DNA from: Vibrio hepatarius
GTDB lineage: Bacteria; Pseudomonadota; Gammaproteobacteria; Enterobacterales; Vibrionaceae
Assembly (NCBI RefSeq): GCF_018860525.1
Contig: NZ_JAHKPM010000061.1
Coordinates: forward strand, 1-64,000
Direction: 5' to 3'
DNA: 64,000 nt
The translations under genes were made by a program, and so were the position numbers. Shown here one piece after another: positions 27,187 through 36,473 of this stretch (position 1 is the first letter of the stretch; every line of letters starts with the position of its first letter). The notes beneath the pieces were generated by a model. It did not search any database and had not been told where the DNA came from. It worked only from the letters and a program-made list of their open reading frames with translations.

Positions 27187-29298
27187 ATGAGCACAGAAAA
27201 GCTGTATATTGAAAAGGAACTCAGTTGGCTTTCTTTCAATGAACGTGTTTTACAGGAAGCCGGAGACAAGAAAGTGCCTTTAATCGAACGCATACGATTT
27301 CTTGGTATCTTTTCCAATAACTTAGACGAGTTTTACAAAGTGCGCTTTGCCGATGTAAAGAGGCGCATTTTAATCAACCAAGAGCGGGGGGGCAATGATA
27401 ATTCCAAGCACTTGCTAACCAAGATGCAAAATAAGGCTCTAAAACTGAATGACCGATTTAGTGAATTGTATTCAGAACTGATTCGTGAAATGGCACGCCG
27501 ACAAATATTCCTTGTTAAAGAGACTCAGCTCAACGAGTGCCAGAAAAAATGGGTACGAGATTACTTTCGTAAACAAGTACAACCCCATATTACACCGCTG
27601 CTATTAAGAGACGACATCGATGTCCTCGAATTTCTAAAAGACGAATACACTTACCTCACTGTCGATCTCAAAAAAGCCAACTATAGCCAATACGCATTGA
27701 TCGAAATCCCCACTGGTCACTTACCACGATTTGTTATGATCCCCGAGCATAAAGCTCGAGGCCGTAAAACCATAATCCTTTTAGATAACATCATCAGATA
27801 CTGCCTCGACGAGTTATTTAATGGTTTCTTCGACTATGACGAACTAAAAGGCTATGCGATGAAAATGACTCGAGATGCTGAGTATGATTTAAGCCATGAG
27901 GTTGAACATAGTTTGCTAGAGCAGATGTCGGAGGGAGTAAGCCAACGTCTAACCGCCATGCCAGTTCGTTTTATTTATGAAATAGGCATGCCGCAAGCAA
28001 TGCTCGAATTCTTGTGCGATAAACTCCGAATATCCAATTACGATAGTCTCATTTCAGGTGGTCGATACCATAACTTTAAAGACTTTATGGATTTTCCTAA
28101 CGTAGGCAGAGATTACTTAGAAAATAAGCCATTACCTCCTCTACAATGTTCCGATTTTGATGGATATGCAAACAAGTTTGATGCCATCAAACATCAAGAC
28201 ATCTTACTTTACTACCCTTACCACACATTCGAGCATATTACTGAACTCGTACGTCAAGCTTCCTTCGATCCAAAAGTCTTAAGCGTAAAAATCAATGTCT
28301 ACCGAGTGGCGAAAAATTCTCGCTTGATGAATTCACTTATCGACGCGGTTCATAATGGCAAACAAGTCACCGTGGTAGTCGAACTTCAGGCCCGTTTTGA
28401 CGAAGAGGCCAACATTGAGTGGTCTAAAGTTTTAACTGAAGCAGGAGTGCAAGTCATTTTTGGTACACCCGGCTTAAAAATCCACTCTAAATTATTGCTT
28501 ATCAGCCGCAGAGAAAACAATCGCATTGTCCGTTATGCACATATAGGGACAGGCAACTTCCACGAAAAAACCGCTCGTATATACACAGATTTTTCACTAT
28601 TAACCGCTGATCCAGAAATTACCTATGAAGTGCAAAATGTATTTGCTTACATCGAAAATCCTTATCGTCCTGTTAAATTTGAGCATTTGATTGTTTCCCC
28701 TCGGAACTCACGAATAAAACTTTATCTAAACATTGATGAAGAAATTGCCAATGCAAAATCAGGTAAAAGAGCAGCCATTACATTGAAAATCAACAACCTA
28801 GTTGATAAACCCCTCATAAATAAGCTGTATGAGGCGAGTAACGCTGGTGTCAAAATTAAAATGGTTATTCGAGGGATGTGCTCTCTCGTCCCTGGTATAA
28901 AAGGAGTGAGTGAGAATATCCGTATTATTAGTATCGTAGACCGCTTTCTTGAGCACCCTAGGGTGCTTATTTTCCATAATAATGGCTCACCAAAAGTCTA
29001 TATTTCTTCTGCTGATTGGATGACTCGAAATATAGATTATAGAATTGAAGTTGCCACTCCTGTGCGTGACCCACGACTCAAGCGAAGAATTATTGATATC
29101 ATCAATATCCACTTTACTGATACTGTAAAAGCACGCTTAATAGACAAAGAAATGAGTAATAAATATGTACCACGAGGTAATCGTAAGAAAATTCGTTCAC
29201 AGATTGCGATATACGACTATCTTAAAGAAGTAGAAAAACAGACTAAAAAACGCAAAGAGCGACCTAATATTCATGACGAAGTCTTCGCCAATTCGTGA
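27187..29298 (+). CDS. ppk1: Polyphosphate kinase 1
   Basis: PPK1 polymerises the gamma-phosphate of ATP into polyphosphate and can run in reverse. The 703-residue protein has the four PPK domains. The N-terminal ELSWLSFNERVLQEA is canonical; the autophosphorylated histidine is H433 in GLKIHSK (H435 in E. coli), with the second essential histidine H452 in YAHIGTGNFHEKTARIYTD. It is divergent from pstC and overlaps ppx by 26 bp, so the two are one transcript. I did not find a PHO box in ppk1 orientation, though the divergent pst box is about 130 bp upstream. Confidence 0.97.
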   Translation: MSTEKLYIEKELSWLSFNERVLQEAGDKKVPLIERIRFLGIFSNNLDEFYKVRFADVKRRILINQERGGNDNSKHLLTKMQNKALKLNDRFSELYSELIREMARRQIFLVKETQLNECQKKWVRDYFRKQVQPHITPLLLRDDIDVLEFLKDEYTYLTVDLKKANYSQYALIEIPTGHLPRFVMIPEHKARGRKTIILLDNIIRYCLDELFNGFFDYDELKGYAMKMTRDAEYDLSHEVEHSLLEQMSEGVSQRLTAMPVRFIYEIGMPQAMLEFLCDKLRISNYDSLISGGRYHNFKDFMDFPNVGRDYLENKPLPPLQCSDFDGYANKFDAIKHQDILLYYPYHTFEHITELVRQASFDPKVLSVKINVYRVAKNSRLMNSLIDAVHNGKQVTVVVELQARFDEEANIEWSKVLTEAGVQVIFGTPGLKIHSKLLLISRRENNRIVRYAHIGTGNFHEKTARIYTDFSLLTADPEITYEVQNVFAYIENPYRPVKFEHLIVSPRNSRIKLYLNIDEEIANAKSGKRAAITLKINNLVDKPLINKLYEASNAGVKIKMVIRGMCSLVPGIKGVSENIRIISIVDRFLEHPRVLIFHNNGSPKVYISSADWMTRNIDYRIEVATPVRDPRLKRRIIDIINIHFTDTVKARLIDKEMSNKYVPRGNRKKIRSQIAIYDYLKEVEKQTKKRKERPNIHDEVFANS

Positions 29299-30772
29299 CA
29301 TTGCCGCTATCGACCTCGGTTCTAATAGCTTCCATATGGTGGTCGCTCGTGTTGTTGATCAAGGTCTACAACTGATTAGTCGCCATAGACAAAGAGTGAG
29401 ATTGGGTGCGGGCTTAAAAGGGCAAAAATACCTTGATGATGACGCTATCGAAAGAGGGATGGATTGTCTTGTTATGTTCGCTGAACGCCTACAAGGCTTT
29501 GAAGAAGATAGTGTTCGTATCGCAGCAACGCACACATTACGTCAAGCAAGCAATGCTCATATATTTCTACTTCGTGCCAGAGAAGTTCTACCATTTCCTA
29601 TTGAGATTATTCCTGGCGTCGAAGAAGCCAGGCTAATTTACCTTGGCGTTGCACACACCCAACCAGAGTCAGATTCGAAACTTGTGGTAGATATAGGCGG
29701 CGGAAGCACGGAAATAATCATAGGGCGAGGGTTTGAACCTAAACTCGTGAACAGTAAGCAAATGGGTTGCGTCAGCTATACACAGCAATATTTCACTAAG
29801 GGGAAACTGTCACCAAAAAACTTTGCTAGAGCTATCCTCGCTGCTGAGCAGAAAATGGAGTCTATCGCCTACCATTATAAGAAAAAAAGTTGGGACATTG
29901 CTTTTGGCTCTTCAGGTACCATTAAAGCTATCCGAGATGTTTTGATTGGAATGGGTTTTGAAGATGGATTGATTACCTCTAAGCGACTCGACAAATTGAT
30001 CCATACGCTTTGCCAGTGGAATCACATAAAAGAGATTTCCCTTACTGGATTAACCTCTGAACGCCAATCCGTTTTTCCAGCTGGTGTTGCCATCTTAACT
30101 GCGATCTTAGCCAGTCTTAGAGTTGATGAAATGCACGTCTCTGAAGGCGCTCTGCGAGAAGGTCTTCTATTTCAAATGGAAGATAGCTTCCAGCGCTCTG
30201 ATATTCGTATGAGGACCACGGAAAACCTCGCCAGTAAGCACGCGGTAGATTTAGAACATGCCGATAAAATAAAAAAACAAGCCTCTGATTTTTTACAACA
30301 AGTACATAAAAATCTCGGAATTAAAAAGCGCTCGGAACTCTTCGACTTACTCGAGTGGGGGGCACTACTGCATGAGGTCGGCTTGAGTATCAGTCTACAA
30401 GGGTTTCATCGTCATTCCGCCTACATCCTTCGCCATACATATATGCCAGGTTTTAACCGCGAACAACAAACTGTGTTAGCCACACTAGTGCGTTTTCAAC
30501 GTAAATCACTCAAGTTACACGAGATGGAAGAGCTAACACTTTTTAAAAAGAAGCACGTTATCAGTTTGATCCGCATTTTACGCCTTGCCATCTTACTCCA
30601 CGGCCAACGCAACCATGACTCACTACCCTCATTAACACTCTCTATCGATGGGCCTCAATGGAGCCTCATTTCAGAAGACAAAACTTGGTTAGAGACTAAC
30701 AAACTCTTAAACGCCGACCTCACCAGAGAGCAAAAATATTGGCGTAAAGCTAGCTGGGATTTGCACTTTTAA
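29273..30772 (+). CDS. ppx: Exopolyphosphatase
   Basis: PPX releases orthophosphate from polyphosphate ends and, with its GppA relatives, also hydrolyses pppGpp. ASKHA-fold signatures are AAIDLGSNSFHMVVA near the start and VVDIGGGSTEIIIG near 145-160; a C-terminal HD-like helical region begins at about 310. The length of 499 is normal (513 in E. coli). Its start lies within the last 26 bp of ppk1 in another frame, implying coupled translation and balanced synthesis and breakdown of polyphosphate. Confidence 0.96.
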   Translation: MTKSSPIRDIAAIDLGSNSFHMVVARVVDQGLQLISRHRQRVRLGAGLKGQKYLDDDAIERGMDCLVMFAERLQGFEEDSVRIAATHTLRQASNAHIFLLRAREVLPFPIEIIPGVEEARLIYLGVAHTQPESDSKLVVDIGGGSTEIIIGRGFEPKLVNSKQMGCVSYTQQYFTKGKLSPKNFARAILAAEQKMESIAYHYKKKSWDIAFGSSGTIKAIRDVLIGMGFEDGLITSKRLDKLIHTLCQWNHIKEISLTGLTSERQSVFPAGVAILTAILASLRVDEMHVSEGALREGLLFQMEDSFQRSDIRMRTTENLASKHAVDLEHADKIKKQASDFLQQVHKNLGIKKRSELFDLLEWGALLHEVGLSISLQGFHRHSAYILRHTYMPGFNREQQTVLATLVRFQRKSLKLHEMEELTLFKKKHVISLIRILRLAILLHGQRNHDSLPSLTLSIDGPQWSLISEDKTWLETNKLLNADLTREQKYWRKASWDLHF

Positions 30773-30797
30773 AGCTGATTTTCATACTCACCCTAAA

Positions 30798-31763
30798 TTA
30801 ACGTCTCACCACACCAACTTTATTCAATTCATGTTGGGCTATTTCAATAGACACAGGTACATAACCTCCTTTTTCAACTAGGTTCTGCCCTTGCTGAGAG
30901 TATATAAATAGAATGAACTCTCTCATTATGGGTGGTAACGGCTGTGAAGGGTTTTTATTAACATATAAATAAAGATAACGAGATAGAGGGTATTGACCTG
31001 ATAAAATATTTTCCTTACTTGGATAAATATAGTTTTGGCCTTGTCTGGCGATTGGAATCAATTTAGCACCGGAAACCTGGTAGCCTACCCCAGAATAGCC
31101 AACTGTATTAATAGAGGAAGAAACCGCCTGAACGACTGAGGCAGAGCCAGGCTGCTCGTTGACGTTATTTTTAAAATCGCCACCACAAAGCGCGCTTTTC
31201 TTAAAGTAGCCATAAGTACCAGAAACAGAGTTTCGACCAAAAAGCTGTATACTGCGTTTAGCCCATTGATAATCAAGCCCCAAGTCCACCCAAGTTGATA
31301 CTGACTTAGTTCCTCCGCAGCGTAAGGTAGCAGAAAAAATACGATCCAACTGCTCAAAACTAAGGCCAGCTATTGGATTGTCTCTATGGACAAAAACCCC
31401 AACCGCATCAATTGCGATACGAAGTTCTGTGGGTTTGTAACCATGTTCACGTTCAAAAGCTTCTATTTCACGTTGGCGCATTGGACGACTCATAGGGCCG
31501 AACTGAGCAGTACCTTCGGTTAGAGCTGGCGGAGCGGTTGAAGAACCAGATGCTTGCACTTCACCGTTAACGTTCGGGTACAAATATTTAAACGCTTCCA
31601 CCCATAGAGTCGTCACTCCAGCTAAAGTATCCGATCCTACCGTAGATAAACTTCCACTTAGATTCGCAACCTTTTTATAATCATCAAGATTAACTTCCGT
31701 CAACTCTTTTCCATGCGTAACAAAACAGACCAGAACAAGAAAAAAAGTAATTATTAGCCTCAT
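30798..31763 (-). CDS. PstS-family phosphate-binding periplasmic protein
   Basis: A periplasmic substrate-binding protein of the PstS family (PBP-like domain). An N-terminal signal peptide (MRLIITFFLVLVCFVTHG) is followed by a phosphate-binding signature region SGSLSTVGSDTLAGVTTLW and QASGSSTAPPAL. The 321-residue length fits. The ATG at 31763 overlaps the phoR TGA by one base, so translation is coupled to phoR. No PstS is encoded beside pstCAB, so this may be the binding protein for that transporter or a sensor-linked homologue. The symbol is left open because Vibrio genomes often encode more than one PstS. Confidence 0.86.
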   Translation of the reverse strand: MRLIITFFLVLVCFVTHGKELTEVNLDDYKKVANLSGSLSTVGSDTLAGVTTLWVEAFKYLYPNVNGEVQASGSSTAPPALTEGTAQFGPMSRPMRQREIEAFEREHGYKPTELRIAIDAVGVFVHRDNPIAGLSFEQLDRIFSATLRCGGTKSVSTWVDLGLDYQWAKRSIQLFGRNSVSGTYGYFKKSALCGGDFKNNVNEQPGSASVVQAVSSSINTVGYSGVGYQVSGAKLIPIARQGQNYIYPSKENILSGQYPLSRYLYLYVNKNPSQPLPPIMREFILFIYSQQGQNLVEKGGYVPVSIEIAQHELNKVGVVRR

Positions 31764-33061
31764 CAATTCACCACCAAACGAGGCGGTAAAACAAACGAAA
31801 ACTTACTTCCTACGCTCACTTCAGAGTGAATATCCAAATGAGAATCATGGTGTGTTAGAGCATGTTTAACAATGGCAAGCCCAAGGCCGCTACCTCCAGT
31901 ATCTCTTGACCGGGCTTTATCAACTCGATAAAAACGTTCTGTCAATCGATGAAGATGCTGAGGTTCAATACCTTCACCACCGTCCTCGACCTCCAAGCAG
32001 GCACCCTGCCCTGTCAAATACCAGCGAACCTTGACATCAGCTCCAGCAGGTGTGTACTTAACTGCATTATAAACAAGATTGGAAATAGCGCTTCGCAGCT
32101 GATCTTCATCGCCTAACACCAATAACCCGCTTTCTACCTCAAAGTTAAGCTTATGTTGTAACTCCCCACTCAAACTCTGTGCTTCTTTTTCTAACACCTC
32201 AAGCATCGCAGGTACATTAACCACTTCTTCTAACTCATGCATCGGTGCAGCTTCAATTTTTGATAGAGTCAATAGCTGATTAACTAAGCCATTCATACGA
32301 TTAAGCTGCTCAGTCATTACGCCGTGGGCCTTAGTCCACATAGGCCCAACGACCATATCTGGGTCCTCTGTCATTTCAAGGTATCCCTGTAACACTGTCA
32401 TTGGAGTACGAAGCTCATGAGAGACATTAGCAAAAAAGTTCCGCCTCATTCCCTCTAGTTGCTTAAGCTGAGAGACATCACGAACCACCATCAAGTGTTC
32501 ACCTTCTGTGTAGGGTACTATACGAAGCTCGAGCATACGTTCAACATTGAGTGGCGAACACATTTCTAAAGGCTGAGAAAAGTCGTTTTTACTGAGGTAT
32601 TTAATAAAGTCTGGGGTTCGAAGTAAATTAGAAATAGGTTGACCTGAATCATCTGGCCAGCGAAACCCAAGTAGGTGCTGAGCTAATTTATTACACCATA
32701 CAATGTTACCCTCACCGCGAAAAACAACCACCGCATCAGGTAGCGATTCTGCACCATTACGAAAACGGCGGATCAAACTACTCAGTTCTTTTCTTTTACT
32801 ACGATGTCGCTGCTGCAGACGATAAATACCATTAAATAATGACTCCCAATGGCCACTACCAGAAGGCGGAGTTAACCGCTTTTCATCCCATAACCACGCA
32901 GAAAGGCGCATTTGATTGTGTAAATGCCATACGAGCTGTAATGCCGTTGCGGCTAAAAGCAGCCACGGCATATAACCAAAAATCCATCCAACGATCACCC
33001 AAGGGGTGTAAAAAAAAACCAGCTCTCGAGCTAGCTTTTGCCATGTTAACCGTTCAACCAC
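31763..33061 (-). CDS. phoR: Phosphate regulon sensor histidine kinase
   Basis: PhoR phosphorylates PhoB under phosphate limitation and dephosphorylates it under plenty, under control of Pst and PhoU. Two hydrophobic helices lie at about 12-45, then a PAS domain (about 100-200), the HisKA motif ANVSHELRTP with phospho-acceptor His215, and the HATPase with N-box (ISNLVYNAVKY) and G-boxes (DGGEGI, GGSGLGLAIV). The length is 432. The start is GTG with a strong GGAGAGG Shine-Dalgarno. It lies 26 bp after phoB and overlaps the pstS-like gene. Confidence 0.97.
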   Translation of the reverse strand: MVERLTWQKLARELVFFYTPWVIVGWIFGYMPWLLLAATALQLVWHLHNQMRLSAWLWDEKRLTPPSGSGHWESLFNGIYRLQQRHRSKRKELSSLIRRFRNGAESLPDAVVVFRGEGNIVWCNKLAQHLLGFRWPDDSGQPISNLLRTPDFIKYLSKNDFSQPLEMCSPLNVERMLELRIVPYTEGEHLMVVRDVSQLKQLEGMRRNFFANVSHELRTPMTVLQGYLEMTEDPDMVVGPMWTKAHGVMTEQLNRMNGLVNQLLTLSKIEAAPMHELEEVVNVPAMLEVLEKEAQSLSGELQHKLNFEVESGLLVLGDEDQLRSAISNLVYNAVKYTPAGADVKVRWYLTGQGACLEVEDGGEGIEPQHLHRLTERFYRVDKARSRDTGGSGLGLAIVKHALTHHDSHLDIHSEVSVGSKFSFVLPPRLVVN

Positions 33062-33087
33062 TTACCTCTCCTAGTGACAAAGTAAAA

Positions 33088-33777
33088 TCAGGCTTTAGTT
33101 GAAAAGCGATAGCCTGCACCACGGACCGTCTGAACCAACCTATCGTGCCCAGCTCCTTCAAGCGCTTTCCTCAAACGGCGAATATGCACATCAACTGTTC
33201 TATCTTCGACGTAAACATTGGTGCCCCAAACATTATTTAATAATTGTTCACGGCTATATACTCGCTCTTGATGAGTCATAAAAAAGTGAAGCATTTTGAA
33301 TTCTGTAGGTCCCATCTCTAGCGGCTGATCATTTGCTATAACTCGATGAGAAACAGGATCCAGTTTAAGTCCTTGGACATCAATTACATCTTCTAAAGCC
33401 GTCGGTGTCACACGACGAATAACAGCTTTAAGGCGTGCGACAAGCTCTTTGGGAGAGAAGGGTTTCGTTATATAGTCATCTGCCCCAACTTCTAAACCGC
33501 GTACCTTATCTTCCTCTTCTCCGCGTGCTGTCAGCATGACCACTGGTATATTTCGAGTCAGCTCTTCGCGTTTCATATGTTTGATAAAGTTAATACCACT
33601 ACCGCCAGGTAGCATCCAGTCAAGGAGAACTAAATCTGGAAAAGGTTCAGAAAGTTTGGTTACTGCACTGTCATAATCTTCTGCTTCAACCGCATGATAA
33701 CCTTTCTGTTCAAGGACAAAGCATAGCATTTCGCGAATTGGGGCTTCATCTTCAACAACAAGAATCCTTCTCGACAT
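33088..33777 (-). CDS. phoB: Phosphate regulon response regulator PhoB
   Basis: PhoB is an OmpR-type response regulator that activates PHO-box promoters. The receiver domain (1-120) has the phosphorylated Asp53 (LLDWMLPGG), acidic residues E9/D10 and Lys105-region TKPFSPKEL. The winged-helix domain (about 130-227) ends in the recognition segment EDRTVDVHIRRLRKAL. It has 229 residues, as in E. coli. A PHO box with a -10 precedes it, so it autoregulates the phoB-phoR-pstS-like operon. Confidence 0.98.
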   Translation of the reverse strand: MSRRILVVEDEAPIREMLCFVLEQKGYHAVEAEDYDSAVTKLSEPFPDLVLLDWMLPGGSGINFIKHMKREELTRNIPVVMLTARGEEEDKVRGLEVGADDYITKPFSPKELVARLKAVIRRVTPTALEDVIDVQGLKLDPVSHRVIANDQPLEMGPTEFKMLHFFMTHQERVYSREQLLNNVWGTNVYVEDRTVDVHIRRLRKALEGAGHDRLVQTVRGAGYRFSTKA

Positions 33778-33826
33778 AATTGAATAACCTTTAAGTAAGT
33801 TAATTTAATCGGGCATTGACCAAGGC

Positions 33827-33860
33827 ATTATCACTATCAATTATGACACTTTTGTGACCA
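33827..33860 (-). promoter_or_regulatory. PHO box and -10 of phoB
   Basis: On the minus strand TGGTCACAAAAGTGTCAT (33843-33860) matches 14 of 18 positions of the PhoB consensus, with a perfect GTGTCAT second half. Exactly ten bases downstream is GATAAT (33827-33832), five of six to the -10 consensus. The geometry is the same as at pstC. It indicates positive autoregulation. Confidence 0.85.
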
Positions 33861-33988
33861 TTGAAAACAAATTTTAATATAAGTTTCATCTCAATGATGA
33901 GCAATTGCAATGGGACAAGCTGAGTAAAAATCTTTATGATTGGTAACCAAAGCTTAAGATCAACAGACCCTAGTTATAGAGAAATTAT

Positions 33989-34903
33989 ATGTGGTTTAAA
34001 AACTGTCTAGTTTACCGTTTTAATCGAGATATCAAATTCCAAGCGGACGAGCTGGAGAAACAGCTTGCTGAATTTCGTTTTACGCCCTGTGGTAGTCAGG
34101 ACAAGCAAAAATTTGGCTGGGTAACAGCGATGGGAAGACACGGAGATATGATGACCCATGTTTCCGAAGATCGCATCTTAATCTGCGCGAAAAAAGAAGA
34201 AAAAATGTTGCCTGCATCTGTGATCAAAGACTCACTCAGTGCCAAAATCGATGTGCTGGAAGCACAGGAAGGTAGGCCTCTCAAGAAAAAAGAAAAAGAC
34301 AATCTCAAAGAAGATATTGTCATGGACTTGCTGCCACGAGCTTTTAGCCGTAGTAATCATACTTTTGTGCTGATTTTGCCCAAAGAAGGCTTCATTCTAA
34401 TCGATGCTAGCAGCTATAAAAAAGCTGAAGATGTATTAGCACTTCTGCGCAAAACCATGGGCAGTTTACCCGTTGTTCCTGCCATACCAGAAAAAGCTGT
34501 GGAGACGACGTTGACCGAATGGGTCAAAACTGGCGATACCCCCTTAGGTATGGAGATGCTTGATGAAGCCGAACTTAAATCCGTTCTTGAAGAGGGCGGC
34601 GTCATTCGCTGTAAAAAACAAGAATTAACGGCAGATGAAATCCTCAGCCATATTGAAGCAGATAAAGTAGTGACTAAACTTGCCTTATGGTGGCAAGAGC
34701 GTATCGAGTTTCTTCTAGCTGAAGATGGGAGTATCAAACGCCTTAAATTTTCAGATGAATTAAAAGATCACAACGATGATATCCCAAGAGAAGAGCAAGC
34801 AGCACGCTTCGATGCGGATTTCTCGCTAATGTGTAGTGAACTAAGTGCTTTTCTACCCAACTTGTACGAATCTCTTGGTGGTTTACCTCAAGCAAATGCC
34901 TAA
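33989..34903 (+). CDS. rdgC: Recombination-associated protein RdgC
   Basis: RdgC is a nucleoid-associated, ring-forming DNA-binding protein that limits RecA access to DNA. The 304-residue length (303 in E. coli) and N-terminus MWFKNCLVYRFNRDI are diagnostic. The ATG start lies after weak GAGA sequence. It is divergent from phoB with a 211-bp gap that also contains the phoB promoter, and is followed by a hairpin at 34912-34938. Confidence 0.96.
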   Translation: MWFKNCLVYRFNRDIKFQADELEKQLAEFRFTPCGSQDKQKFGWVTAMGRHGDMMTHVSEDRILICAKKEEKMLPASVIKDSLSAKIDVLEAQEGRPLKKKEKDNLKEDIVMDLLPRAFSRSNHTFVLILPKEGFILIDASSYKKAEDVLALLRKTMGSLPVVPAIPEKAVETTLTEWVKTGDTPLGMEMLDEAELKSVLEEGGVIRCKKQELTADEILSHIEADKVVTKLALWWQERIEFLLAEDGSIKRLKFSDELKDHNDDIPREEQAARFDADFSLMCSELSAFLPNLYESLGGLPQANA

Positions 34904-34911
34904 TCTCTATC

Positions 34912-34938
34912 TAGGTACTCGATATCTGCGAGTACCTA
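34912..34938 (+). terminator. Hairpin after rdgC
   Basis: A perfect 10-bp stem TAGGTACTCG/CGAGTACCTA with a seven-base loop begins 9 bp past the rdgC stop codon. There is no U-run after it, so termination would be weak or factor-assisted. Confidence 0.5.
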
Positions 34939-35016
34939 ATCTCTCAACAATTCCCGTAACTATAATATGGACTTTCCCCTAGTCACATCTCACGTTTTAG
35001 CGTAGAATTTTCGCCC

Positions 35017-35037
35017 CAATTCCATTAGGTGGAATTG
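35017..35037 (+). other. Hairpin in the leader of trhP
   Basis: CAATTCCA (35017-35024) pairs perfectly with TGGAATTG (35030-35037) over a TTAGG loop. A smaller repeat CTGA/TCAG follows at about 35040-35055, just before the ribosome-binding region of trhP (start 35071). It is probably in the 5' untranslated region and could affect translation; no known riboswitch class is recognised. Confidence 0.35.
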
Positions 35038-35070
35038 ACCTGACTTGAGATCAGACTAAGAGAACTAGAC

Positions 35071-36471
35071 ATGACGACTGAGAAAGCATTTAGACCTGAG
35101 CTACTGTCACCAGCGGGCAGTTTAAAAAACATGCGTTACGCCTTTGCCTACGGCGCAGACGCAGTATATGCAGGCCAACCTCGTTATAGCCTGCGTGTGC
35201 GCAACAACGAATTCAATCACGAAAACCTAAAAATTGGTATTGATGAAGCACACACATTAGGCAAAAAACTTTATGTGGTATGCAATATCCAGCCACATAA
35301 TTCTAAGCTAAAGACTTTTATCCGCGATCTTAAACCCGTCGTAGAAATGGGCCCAGATGCGCTCATCATGTCAGATCCTGGTTTAATCATGATGGTTCGT
35401 GAGAGTTTCCCTGAAATACCTATTCACCTATCCGTTCAGGCCAACGCGGTGAACTGGGCGACGGTTAAGTTTTGGGCAGCCAATGGCGTTGAACGTGTGA
35501 TTGTTTCACGTGAACTCTCCTTAGAAGAAATTGAAGAAATCCGCCAACACTGCCCTGAAACTGAACTAGAAGTATTCGTTCACGGTGCACTATGTATGGC
35601 ATATTCTGGCCGTTGCTTACTCTCTGGCTATATGAATAAGAGAGATCCTAATCAAGGAACCTGTACTAATGCCTGTCGTTGGGAATATAACGTTGAAAAA
35701 GGCAAAGAAGACGAATCAGGACAAATCGTGGAGCAATTCGATCCTAATCAAGCTCAAGCAATTGAGGTGCAAAGTGAAGGGCCACAAAACACGCTAGGCC
35801 TTGGGCAGCCAACAGATGAAGTTGTGCTACTTTCAGAAAGCCACCGACCTGAAGAAAAGATGGCAGCTTTCGAAGATGAGCATGGTACCTATATCATGAA
35901 TTCAAAAGACCTACGTGCTGTCCAACACGTAGAGCGCCTAACAAGAATGGGCGTCCATTCACTTAAAATTGAAGGGCGAACTAAGTCATTCTACTACTGT
36001 GCTCGTACCGCTCAAGTATATCGTAAAGCTATTGACGATGCCGTTGCAGGAAAACCGTTTGACCAAAATCTTATGGGAACCTTAGAGGGTTTGGCTCATC
36101 GCGGCTATACCGAAGGTTTCCTGCGTCGTCACACACACGATACTTATCAGAACTATGACTATGGCTATTCAATCTCTGATGCTCAACAATTTGTGGGGGA
36201 ATTTACAGGTAAACGCCGTGGAGATCTTGTTGAAGTAGAAGTTAAGAATAAATTCCTGTTAGGTGATAGCCTTGAACTGATGACACCAAGAGGAAATGTT
36301 GTTTTTACGCTTGAAGTCATGGAAAACCGTAAATCACAACCTGTTGATGATGCAAAAGGCAATGGTCACTTTGTTTTCATTCCTGTGCCACAAGATATGG
36401 ATCTAGAATACGGTCTATTGATGCGTAATCTTAATAAGGGTCAGGATACCCGTAATCCTACAGGCAAATAA
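35071..36471 (+). CDS. trhP: tRNA 5-hydroxyuridine synthase, U32 family (YegQ)
   Basis: TrhP (YegQ) hydroxylates U34 of several tRNAs to ho5U, the precursor of cmo5U, using prephenate-derived hydroxyl in E. coli genetics. The peptidase U32 family signature is seen at LEVFVHGALCMAYSGRC (about 165-181), followed by cysteines at GTCTNACRW that fit an iron-sulfur site. The N-terminus RPELLSPAGSLKNMRYAFAYG is canonical. The length of 466 is usual. It lies 2 bp before yfhL, so the two are co-transcribed. Confidence 0.93.
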   Translation: MTTEKAFRPELLSPAGSLKNMRYAFAYGADAVYAGQPRYSLRVRNNEFNHENLKIGIDEAHTLGKKLYVVCNIQPHNSKLKTFIRDLKPVVEMGPDALIMSDPGLIMMVRESFPEIPIHLSVQANAVNWATVKFWAANGVERVIVSRELSLEEIEEIRQHCPETELEVFVHGALCMAYSGRCLLSGYMNKRDPNQGTCTNACRWEYNVEKGKEDESGQIVEQFDPNQAQAIEVQSEGPQNTLGLGQPTDEVVLLSESHRPEEKMAAFEDEHGTYIMNSKDLRAVQHVERLTRMGVHSLKIEGRTKSFYYCARTAQVYRKAIDDAVAGKPFDQNLMGTLEGLAHRGYTEGFLRRHTHDTYQNYDYGYSISDAQQFVGEFTGKRRGDLVEVEVKNKFLLGDSLELMTPRGNVVFTLEVMENRKSQPVDDAKGNGHFVFIPVPQDMDLEYGLLMRNLNKGQDTRNPTGK

Positions 36472-36473
36472 CC

